From contig CAMOHV010000103.1 of assembly GCA_946615275.1 (NCBI GenBank), forward strand, positions 1 through 5,676: DNA of 5,676 bases. The letters run 5' to 3'. Position numbers and translations under genes: made by a program. The notes beneath the pieces were generated by a model. That model did no database searches. It was not told the origin of the DNA and was given only the letters and a program-made list of their open reading frames with translations. Positions 1-5,676 of this stretch are shown here, piece by piece; position 1 is the stretch's first letter, and every line of letters starts with the position of its first letter. This DNA is from an uncultured Verrucomicrobiota bacterium (GTDB lineage Bacteria > Verrucomicrobiota > Kiritimatiellia > RFP12 > UBA1067).

Positions 1-1550
1 ACGCCCTCCGCGAGGCGCGCCGGATCGCGGCCGGCAAGCCCCGTGGCCATCACGTCCCAGCCCGCCTCGACCATCCGATAGAGCCTCAGGCCGTACATGG
101 CCGACGTCAGCACGTAGTGCGCGTCGCGCTCGTCGCGGCACCTCACCTCCCCGGCGAGGCGCACCATCTCCTCCCACATCTTCACAGCCTCCCTCCTGTC
201 CGCGAGTACGCTCTCCACCGAGCCATCGGCGATCCGCGCCCTGAGGTATTTCTCGAGATGCCCCAGTCCGCCCAGGAACTGGTCGCGCGTCCAGTTCACG
301 GGCAGCCCCTTCCTCGTCTCCGCGCGCGTGGCGGACTTCCCCCTTAGCATCGCCTTCGGCGAGAGAAGCGCGAGCCGGCGGAACGCGCCGCGCGACTCCG
401 GCAAGACGCCGATCGCGCGCGCCGCCTCGTCGAACGCAGACTCCTCGCCCCGCGCTGGATCCGCCGCCCAGAGCGCCATGACCCGCGCGTTCAGCTCGCA
501 CCAGATCTCGTTCTTGATGTACGGCCCCACCCATCCGCCGCCGCGGCTCCACGTCCACACCCCGGCGAAGAGCGGACTCTTCGCGAAGTCCCTGAGCGTG
601 TGCGGCGAAGGCGTCCCCTCATGCTCCTCGAATCCGTCTATCACCGACGAGGCGATGTACGACGGCAGCGCGCCCTTCCCCTCGTACTCCCTCTGGCACT
701 GGACCTCCACGATCTGCCTGTGCGCGCCCAGCCCAAGCGTGCGGTTGAAGTCCACGCCGCGGAAGAAGTCGGCGGCGACGTGCTTGACGGACACGATGAG
801 GTTCGGGTGGGGCTCCACGCGCCCTGTCACGTCGAGGTAGTAGCCCGGCCTCACGTGGAAATACCCGAAGTCCCACGTCCTGTACACGCATATCTTCCCC
901 CTCTTCACGCACAGCTCCTCCCTCAGGAGGTTCATGAGCGCGGCGTGGACGGCCTTGGACCCCTCCAGGTCCTTCTTGTAGTCCACCGGCCCGTTGCCGC
1001 CGTGGTGGGGGATGTTGAATGTGTACGTCTCGCCCGTGCGCACCACGAGCCCGTCGAGCTCGGGGAAGGTGTCGAAGAGCTCGCCCAGAAGCGCGCGGTA
1101 TATCTCCTGCGTCCTGGGCTTCATGAAGTCGATGCGCCCATCCGCGCCGCAGATCTCATCGCCGTAGAGCTCCTTCATGCGGCGGGGGAGGACTATGATG
1201 TCCGTCATGGCGAGCGTGAGAAGCCCGGCGGACTTCGCGGCGCGGTAGCGCTCGGCGAAGCGCGCGCGCGCCGCCTCCACCCACGCCCGTCCTTCGCTTC
1301 CGGCGGGGAAGACGCGCGGGTCGTACTTGTCGAAGAGCGCCGTCACGGCGGCCGGCATCCCCGGCTGCACGGCCGTCGCGTTGAAGCCGCAGGCGCGCAC
1401 ATGGCGGAAGTCCGAGAACCTGCTCGGGTTGGGGTCGAACCGGTTCACGTTGGAGTCCATCACCAGACGCGCCGGCATCTCCACGCCCGCCGCGCCGAGC
1501 GCCGACGCCATCGCAACGATCATCAGAAAGGCTTTCACGCAATGCGCCAT
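1..1550 (-). CDS. Exported GH67-like (alpha-glucuronidase-type) glycosidase, 3' end outside window
   Basis: Reading down from ATG at 1550 gives 516 codons with no stop, running off the left edge. The start is well defined: an in-frame TGA lies at 1563-1565 and no other ATG/GTG/TTG intervenes. Residues 1-22 look like a Sec signal peptide (Lys6, hydrophobic 7-18, small residues 19-22), so the product should be exported. Residues about 24-300 read as a TIM-barrel-like catalytic domain. Segment LDGLVVRTGE (165-174) resembles the GH67 acid-containing strand. NLIVSVK (250-256) followed by AADFF (Asp261) and EVQCQREYEG (282-291, Glu288) resembles the GH67 segment with the two base carboxylates; their spacing is 27 here and about 28 in GH67 as I recall it. 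Residues 328-380 (AGVWTW, WVGPY, then LNARVMALW) resemble the start of the GH67 C-terminal helical domain. GH67 enzymes release (4-O-methyl)glucuronic acid from xylan fragments. The usual N-terminal domain of about 120 residues appears absent. A different substrate or a separate barrel family is possible. Confidence 0.78.
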   Translation of the reverse strand, partial: MAHCVKAFLMIVAMASALGAAGVEMPARLVMDSNVNRFDPNPSRFSDFRHVRACGFNATAVQPGMPAAVTALFDKYDPRVFPAGSEGRAWVEAARARFAERYRAAKSAGLLTLAMTDIIVLPRRMKELYGDEICGADGRIDFMKPRTQEIYRALLGELFDTFPELDGLVVRTGETYTFNIPHHGGNGPVDYKKDLEGSKAVHAALMNLLREELCVKRGKICVYRTWDFGYFHVRPGYYLDVTGRVEPHPNLIVSVKHVAADFFRGVDFNRTLGLGAHRQIVEVQCQREYEGKGALPSYIASSVIDGFEEHEGTPSPHTLRDFAKSPLFAGVWTWSRGGGWVGPYIKNEIWCELNARVMALWAADPARGEESAFDEAARAIGVLPESRGAFRRLALLSPKAMLRGKSATRAETRKGLPVNWTRDQFLGGLGHLEKYLRARIADGSVESVLADRREAVKMWEEMVRLAGEVRCRDERDAHYVLTSAMYGLRLYRMVEAGWDVMATGLAGRDPARLAEG

Positions 1551-1557
1551 TCTTCCA

Positions 1558-4500
1558 TCACCTCACCAGAAGAACCGTGCCGCGGGACATAGTGACGTCG
1601 ATGCCGCCGGCGCCGCGGACTATGCGCACGTTCCGCGCCTTCCTCTCGTCGTCGACGAGAAGCTCCACGTCAGCCTCGGCGAAATCGCCCTCAATTCCAG
1701 ACGCCTTGAGAAGCCTGATGCGGCTGGGGCCGCCGTCGCCGAAATTGTAGTTGCGCATGTCCACAACGAGCGCCGAACCCTCCGCCACCACGAGGTTCGT
1801 CACCGCGGCCATGCCCACGCCGTCCGCGCCGAAGGTGAACTTCAGCGTTGCGGCGGCAACGCCCTCCGCCGTGTAGGCGTTGTTCGTGAGGACGAGTGAC
1901 ACGGCGCTGAGCGTGCCCGTGGGGCCGACCTCGACGACGCCCGTGCCGTCCCCGCCGACCATGATGGACTTGTTCGCGGTGAACGTGCCGCCCATGACGC
2001 CGAGATGGCCGGTCGCGCCGTGGCGGTCGCCGTAGCCGAGGCTGACGTAGTCGGTCAGATACTCTTTGTATGTGTCAAGATAAAGCTGCTGCGTGACAAG
2101 CTCGTTCGTCGCCACGCCGCCCACGAATACGCGCAGGTTCGACGTCATGCTGCCGCCCTTCTGCGTGAATCGGCCCGCGCCGCCCGCCATTCCAACCACG
2201 AAGACGTTGTTCGAGGCGTAGCATGTGACCGAAGACGTTACCCCGTCCGCACCCTTGTGCGACGCCGTGGTGGAGATGGCCGGCGAGGTGCACACCTTGG
2301 CCGTGCCGCCGTTGAGCAGCCACTCGCCCTCGCCCAGACCGTAGCCGAGGATCATGTTGCCGCGATCGTTCTCGTAGGTGCCCCCGTCGACGACAAGGCG
2401 TCCGCAGTACGTCCCGGACGAATGCCCGCTGCTGGAGCCCACAAGGTCGCCGTAAAGCGTCGTCACCCCCCAGGCGGCCGAATGGGAGGCGTATCCGGAC
2501 GTCTTTATCTTGCCGCCCACAAGATGCACGACTCCCGTCGCGGAGAAATCATGCCCCGAAACAGCCTTGGCAAAGCTCTGGCAGCCTATCTTCCATCCAT
2601 ACGCTCCAATGTTCAGCGTCCCGTTCGTCATCTCCAGCTCCGAATATCCATAAGCCTCGCCGACGGACGCCGACGTGATCGTGGATGTGGCCGGGAACGT
2701 CGCGTCGCTGTGGAGGCGAAGATAAGTCGTTCCGTTCAGCCTGCCTCCCACGTACATGTTGCCCATTTTGGTATTCGAGCCGACTTGCGGCCTGACGGCC
2801 ATTTTTGCGTGGTCCCGGAAGACGACTTCGCTCGTTTCGCCGTCTTCCGTCGGCATGAACCACACTGTGGTGCTCTCGATCCGGTTGAAGAAGTCGACCG
2901 AGGCATTGTCCCGGAAGACTGTGGTGCCGGTGCCGGAATACCAGCGCACTGGGATGATTTTGCCGTTGTCGCCGTACGTGCCGCTCGAACAGATCCACTG
3001 CGAGTCGCCCGAGACGTCGGCGGAGCCGCCGCCCATTATGAACACGTCGTTGCCGCCATGGCAGGTGTACAGGTCGAGCGTTCCGCCCGTCTGCAGAAAG
3101 CGTCCGCCAGGGCCTATCACCAGCTCCTCGGCGCCGTCCCACGTGTTGCTGGAGTTGAAATGCTGCCTTCCGATCAGGGACATCTGCCCGGAAGTCAGGC
3201 GGATCGTGCCGGCGGACGATTCCGTTCCGGTCACCCTGATCCTCCCGTTGAAGTTCGTGAACATCACCGTTCCGCCGTCCACCTCCAGCTCGCCGCCGGC
3301 GATCTCCGAAACGTCCGCGGAGAACTTTATCGGCGTCTGGGGCGAATTGTTGAAATACAGCGTCCCGCCTTCGCCGACGGATATGCGCCCGCCTTCGCCC
3401 AGCGCCAGGGCGCCCGTCGAGAAGTCGAGCATGTTCGACACCGCCACCGTCGCCGAACACGCTTCTCGCTGATTGAAGGCCGAGAGCGTCCCGCCCACGG
3501 TCACCGGCGTCGTCACGCTGGCCGTGTAGTCATCACCATACGCGCTGAGCACGATGTCGTCGTCTGCCCCGGGCACCGAGCCGGCCGCCCATTTCGTGTC
3601 ATCGGCCCAATCGCCGTCCACTGCGGACTTCCAGCGCCCCACGCCCGGCTCCAGCGGTATCGCGAGCCCGGTCTCGGACGAATAGGTCGTCGCCACACCG
3701 TTCACGGTGATGTAGCCGGGGGCATCGCCGTCCTCAAGCCCGTCCACGGTTATCTTCACTGGCAGGCTGTGCACCCGGAAGTCCACCTTTGCCCCGGACG
3801 CCGACTGCGATATCGCGGCGACGTTCAGCTCGACGTTCGCGCCCACCGTCACGGTCGACGTCCCCGACGCGGCCGTGATCGCGGGGACGGACATCTGCAC
3901 TGTATCGTCCCCCTCCTCGAAATTCAGGTTTCCGCCCTTCAGCACCACCCCGGAGCTGGAGGCGATCGACGCCCCGCGCATGACGGTAAGCGTCCCGCCC
4001 TCCACCGTGGTCGTTCCCGTGTACGTGTTGGCGGCGGACAGCCTCCATTCACCCGTCCCCTTCTTCTGGAGGGCCAGGAATCCGTCCGGGCCGTCGGCAA
4101 GCACGCCCGAGAACACCGCGTTCGTGGCGGAGGAGTTCGCGAGCACAAGCAGCGCGCCGCCCGTGCAGCCGTTCATCGAGAGCGGCGACGCCACGTTCCA
4201 CACTCCGCTGCCCGCCTGCTCCAGCACTCCTGTCGGCGAGGCGTACGTTGGTATATACGAATTCGCATTCGCCTGCGCTCCGTTTGTGATCACGATCGTG
4301 CGGGTGGAGGTCTCGCCCGGGCCGGTGTACATGATCCTCCCGGAATTGAGCAGCATGGGCGTCGCCGCGCCGAAGGACGCCCTTTCGCCGTCCGCCCCCA
4401 GATCGCGCGTCTTGAGCGTGGCCTTCGCAACCATCAACCGGCCTGTGACGTCGCCATGCAGGAACTCGGCCGACGCAGATGTATCGCCTCCCAGATAGAA

Positions 4501-5505
4501 CCCCCTTTCCCAGCGGCTCATGGCGGAGGTATTGGCCCATCCGCTTTCCACGCGCAAGTCGAAGACGCATTCCCCGCCTAGGAAATTGTTGGCGGCTATG
4601 ATGCCCCAATAGCCTTTGGTCTGGCTGCCGACGGTTCCCACCAAAGAACGCACAACGCCGTCGCCGAAGAAGCGCGTGTTGCGCCGGATGTACAGGAATC
4701 CGTATGCGGACGTATTGTCCTGGGATCTGAGAACGCCGCCCTCCTCCACCTCTATCAGCGCAGTGCCGTATTGCGACCCCACTTCAGTGGCGAACTCGCG
4801 CGAGACAAGATCTGTTGCGACATACACCTTCGCCGGATTGACGAGCTGATGGGAGATGTGCAATGCGTTGGTGCTGCCCGATTGGTATGGATGCGTGTAC
4901 CCCGTAAAGCGGATCGACCCCGTGCCCTTCAGCAAAAGCTTCACCTCGGTGTTGAAGCAGGAACCTTTTCCCTCTGCCGTCGTCACCGGCCCAATGTCGC
5001 CTACATTGAGGATATCGTCCGAATCGTTCCTGATGGTGATTCCGGGGCGGAAATCGCCCGTGGGCGCATTCCAGTACGAATACGACACTTCCGCCGCGAA
5101 GAGGAGCGTTCCCGCGAGCGTCGGAGCCTTCGCGCCGGATGCGACGACGAGCGAGCCGCAGCATTCGATCGGAATCCGCTGGGCGGAGGAGGTTCCGAAC
5201 GTGAACGCGCGCGACGCGCCGGTCACGGTGATGTTCGTGACGGAGACGAGACCGTCGAGGTCGACCACCGCGGAGGCGCCTTCGGCTATCTCGCCGAACG
5301 TGGCGGTGCAGCGCCCGGTACCGTTCGTGGCCACGCCGCCCGCGCCGTCCGACACGATGTATCTTCCCGGCACGACGCCGCCGGCCCAGTTGTTGGCGTT
5401 CGTCCAGAACGAATCGGCGGCGCCGGTCCACACGCCGTCCACGACGTCTCCGCACGCACAGCACACGGCTGCGGCGGCGATTGAGAGCATCATCACCTTT
5501 TTCAT
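1558..5505 (-). CDS. Exported 1315-residue beta-strand-repeat (autotransporter-associated repeat) protein
   Basis: The start is ATG at 5505: an in-frame TGA lies at 5527-5529, no other start codon falls between, and AAGGAA sits 6-7 bases upstream. Residues 1-18 form a signal sequence (Lys2-Lys3, hydrophobic 4-14, then a Cys-rich end with Cys15, 16 and 18). Two similar openings, W26-G47 and W625-G646 (pattern W...W.....W..G..PG), suggest two large modules, about 26-620 and 625-1315. Residues 483-508 (GTGEWRLSAANTYTG, then GGTLTV) are a textbook autotransporter-associated beta-strand repeat. Residues 1051-1199 hold four looser glycine-rich repeats. The body is rich in Gly, Thr, Ser and Val and suits a right-handed beta-solenoid. 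No catalytic motif is evident. The last 80 residues carry no beta-barrel translocator; they form a short beta domain ending RGTVLLVR. The likely role is a cell-surface or secreted structural or binding protein; the ligand is unknown. The next gene starts 7 bases after the stop. Confidence 0.9.
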   Translation of the reverse strand: MKKVMMLSIAAAAVCCACGDVVDGVWTGAADSFWTNANNWAGGVVPGRYIVSDGAGGVATNGTGRCTATFGEIAEGASAVVDLDGLVSVTNITVTGASRAFTFGTSSAQRIPIECCGSLVVASGAKAPTLAGTLLFAAEVSYSYWNAPTGDFRPGITIRNDSDDILNVGDIGPVTTAEGKGSCFNTEVKLLLKGTGSIRFTGYTHPYQSGSTNALHISHQLVNPAKVYVATDLVSREFATEVGSQYGTALIEVEEGGVLRSQDNTSAYGFLYIRRNTRFFGDGVVRSLVGTVGSQTKGYWGIIAANNFLGGECVFDLRVESGWANTSAMSRWERGFYLGGDTSASAEFLHGDVTGRLMVAKATLKTRDLGADGERASFGAATPMLLNSGRIMYTGPGETSTRTIVITNGAQANANSYIPTYASPTGVLEQAGSGVWNVASPLSMNGCTGGALLVLANSSATNAVFSGVLADGPDGFLALQKKGTGEWRLSAANTYTGTTTVEGGTLTVMRGASIASSSGVVLKGGNLNFEEGDDTVQMSVPAITAASGTSTVTVGANVELNVAAISQSASGAKVDFRVHSLPVKITVDGLEDGDAPGYITVNGVATTYSSETGLAIPLEPGVGRWKSAVDGDWADDTKWAAGSVPGADDDIVLSAYGDDYTASVTTPVTVGGTLSAFNQREACSATVAVSNMLDFSTGALALGEGGRISVGEGGTLYFNNSPQTPIKFSADVSEIAGGELEVDGGTVMFTNFNGRIRVTGTESSAGTIRLTSGQMSLIGRQHFNSSNTWDGAEELVIGPGGRFLQTGGTLDLYTCHGGNDVFIMGGGSADVSGDSQWICSSGTYGDNGKIIPVRWYSGTGTTVFRDNASVDFFNRIESTTVWFMPTEDGETSEVVFRDHAKMAVRPQVGSNTKMGNMYVGGRLNGTTYLRLHSDATFPATSTITSASVGEAYGYSELEMTNGTLNIGAYGWKIGCQSFAKAVSGHDFSATGVVHLVGGKIKTSGYASHSAAWGVTTLYGDLVGSSSGHSSGTYCGRLVVDGGTYENDRGNMILGYGLGEGEWLLNGGTAKVCTSPAISTTASHKGADGVTSSVTCYASNNVFVVGMAGGAGRFTQKGGSMTSNLRVFVGGVATNELVTQQLYLDTYKEYLTDYVSLGYGDRHGATGHLGVMGGTFTANKSIMVGGDGTGVVEVGPTGTLSAVSLVLTNNAYTAEGVAAATLKFTFGADGVGMAAVTNLVVAEGSALVVDMRNYNFGDGGPSRIRLLKASGIEGDFAEADVELLVDDERKARNVRIVRGAGGIDVTMSRGTVLLVR
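1561..1567 (-). promoter_or_regulatory. Ribosome binding site of the GH67-like gene, inside the end of the preceding gene
   Basis: The minus strand reads GGTGAGG within the last sense codons of the beta-repeat gene. Its GAGG core lies 10 bases before the ATG at 1550, which is slightly long but workable. A second, weaker purine run (GGAAGA, 1551-1556) directly abuts the ATG. Ribosomes ending at the TGA (1558-1560) would stop over this site, so translational coupling is likely. Confidence 0.55.
1909..2355 (-). repeat. Glycine-rich beta-strand repeats near the C-terminus of the large protein
   Basis: Four diverged units share a strand ending in GG or GYG, a G.G turn, and a second strand ending GG(T/S). 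They lie at residues 1051-1071 (MILGYGLGEGEW, then NGGT), 1101-1120 (VFVVGMAGGAG, then KGGS), 1153-1174 (YVSLGYGDRHGATG, then MGGT) and 1181-1199 (IMVGGDGTG, then PTGTL). Spacing is about 50, 52 and 28 residues. They look like successive solenoid turns and are too diverged to be recent DNA duplications. Confidence 0.6.
3568..3633 (-). repeat. Module-opening W-W-W-G-PG motif, copy 2
   Basis: Residues 625-646: Trp625, Asp630, Trp633, Trp639, Gly642, Pro645 and Gly646, followed by an acidic stretch (ADDD) and then hydrophobic strand residues. It matches copy 1 in the spacing from the first to the third tryptophan (14 residues in both). It divides the protein into two parts of nearly equal length. 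Confidence 0.65.
3982..4059 (-). repeat. Autotransporter-associated beta-strand repeat inside the large protein
   Basis: Residues 483-508 read GTGEWRLSAANTYTG, then TTTVEGGTLTV. They match the widespread pattern G.G.W.L...NTYTG.T.V..GTL.V of passenger-domain beta-strand repeats in autotransporters and in large surface proteins of Verrucomicrobiota-type bacteria. It is followed by further strand-like turns (V..KGGNL.F, about 521-529). It supports a beta-solenoid fold and says nothing about a ligand. Confidence 0.85.
5365..5430 (-). repeat. Module-opening W-W-W-G-PG motif, copy 1
   Basis: Residues 26-47 directly follow the signal peptide. Key residues are Trp26, Asp31, Trp34, Asn39, Trp40, Gly42, Pro46 and Gly47. 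The pattern W.....D..W.....W..G..PG recurs at residues 625-646. In related exported proteins this motif commonly opens a beta-strand repeat domain. Confidence 0.65.
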
Positions 5506-5599
5506 GGTTGGTTCCTTTTGAGGATTTCAAATAACATCACCATCTGTCGTCAACTTCCTGCACTTCCGCTCAGGTTGTCCGATCAACCGACTTGACCCG
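5506..5599 (-). other. Intergenic leader upstream of the beta-repeat gene, possible weak promoter
   Basis: This 94-base gap is visibly more AT-rich than the genes around it. On the minus strand TTGACG (5548-5553) is a good -35-like element, but the hexamer 17 bases further on (TTGAAA, 5525-5530) is a poor -10, and TATTTG at 5528-5533 sits too close. A 5-base inverted repeat (5573-5577 with 5584-5588, loop of 6) has no T run after it, so it is not a convincing terminator. A local promoter is possible but unproven; readthrough from the upstream gene is equally likely. Confidence 0.25.
5512..5517 (-). promoter_or_regulatory. Ribosome binding site of the beta-repeat protein gene
   Basis: On the minus strand the sequence is AAGGAA, with the AGGA core ending 7 bases before the ATG at 5505. 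This is a near-ideal Shine-Dalgarno site and spacing. It favours this start over the out-of-frame ATG at 5530. Confidence 0.75.
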
Positions 5600-5676
5600 T
5601 CATTTCAGGATTGCCACAGTACCCTTGCCGTCGCCGCGGAAGTTCATCACGCCAGCGCCGGTGAAGCAAGAATGCG
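5600..5676 (-). CDS. C-terminal end of an upstream protein, probably another exported beta-repeat protein
   Basis: Only 24 codons and the stop (TGA at 5600-5602) are inside the window; the gene begins beyond the right edge. The visible end reads HSCFTGAGVMNFRG followed by DGKGTVAILK. It was chosen over the other two minus frames because its ending resembles that of the large downstream protein. Both have GAG, then 8-9 residues, then GTV, three aliphatic or small residues and a final basic residue (GTVAILK against GTVLLVR). This suggests a paralogous beta-strand protein sharing the same tail. The stop is 94 bases before the next start, with the same orientation, so the genes may form one transcription unit or have separate promoters. 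The call rests on a very short stretch. Confidence 0.55.
   Translation of the reverse strand, partial: HSCFTGAGVMNFRGDGKGTVAILK

Noticed and set aside
328..840. Plus-strand open frame of 170 codons
   Set aside because: It has Ser/Pro/Arg-rich low-information composition and is a shadow of the minus-strand hydrolase gene.
1261..1270. Run of five CG dinucleotides
   Set aside because: It encodes Ala-Arg codons in a GC-rich helix of the hydrolase-like gene and is explained by codon choice.
619..1542. Two shorter minus-strand frames (1156-1542 and 619-912) as the genes of this region
   Set aside because: Both are in the same alternative frame with Arg-rich translations. The frame starting at 1550 is open throughout and carries the conserved motifs.
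600..1592. Plus-strand open frame of 330 codons opposite the GH67-like gene
   Set aside because: The translation is rich in Arg, His, Pro and Val and has no recognisable feature. The opposite strand carries the frame with a signal peptide and GH67-like motifs.
1558..1800. LPXTG, PEP-CTERM or autotransporter barrel at the C-terminus of the large protein
   Set aside because: There is no LPXTG-like motif, no terminal transmembrane helix and no series of amphipathic barrel strands of sufficient length in the last 80 residues.
2005..4581. Very long plus-strand open frame (858 codons) opposite the large protein
   Set aside because: The translation is Arg/His-rich with no domain, signal peptide or motif, and it lies entirely antisense to a gene with clear repeats. 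Long antisense frames are expected opposite high-GC coding DNA.
4784..5530. Minus-strand frame starting at 5530, ahead of the beta-repeat gene
   Set aside because: It has a strongly Arg-rich translation in a different frame. The ribosome site and signal peptide belong to the ATG at 5505.
5573..5588. Inverted repeat as a rho-independent terminator of the upstream gene
   Set aside because: The stem is only 5 base pairs and no T run follows on the minus strand.

Overview
The window is high-GC bacterial DNA in which everything I can support reads on the minus strand. Three consecutive genes are visible, transcribed from the right edge towards the left: the last 24 codons of one gene (right edge to 5600), a complete 1315-residue exported beta-strand-repeat protein (5505 to 1558), and the first 516 codons of an exported glycoside-hydrolase-like protein (1550 to the left edge, continuing outside). 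The two adjoining genes are 7 bases apart and look translationally coupled. No RNA gene, CRISPR array, insertion sequence or attachment site was seen.

The large protein has a Sec-type signal sequence. Its body is rich in Gly, Thr, Ser and Val, with autotransporter-associated beta-strand repeats and two copies of a W...W.....W..G..PG module-opening motif. It has no outer-membrane barrel. Exported proteins of this kind, in large paralogous sets, are typical of the Verrucomicrobiota/Kiritimatiellota/Lentisphaerota group, including gut and sediment polysaccharide degraders. That assignment is an inference from protein style, not from a marker gene.

The leftmost gene is easy to miss because its frame has no stop inside the window. 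From memory of the family, its barrel resembles GH67 alpha-glucuronidase: the probable acid (Glu174), the two probable base carboxylates (Asp261, Glu288), the NLIV.VK segment and the start of the C-terminal helical domain can all be matched. It seems to lack the N-terminal alpha/beta domain of GH67 and carries a signal peptide instead.

The upstream fragment ends in a tail (GAG...GTVAILK) resembling the tail of the large protein (GAG...GTVLLVR). This suggests that neighbouring genes encode related surface proteins sharing a C-terminal element. A cautious reading is an exported beta-solenoid-like protein co-expressed with an exported uronic-acid-type glycosidase, in a locus for surface polysaccharide contact and breakdown. 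The functional link is inferred from operon structure only.
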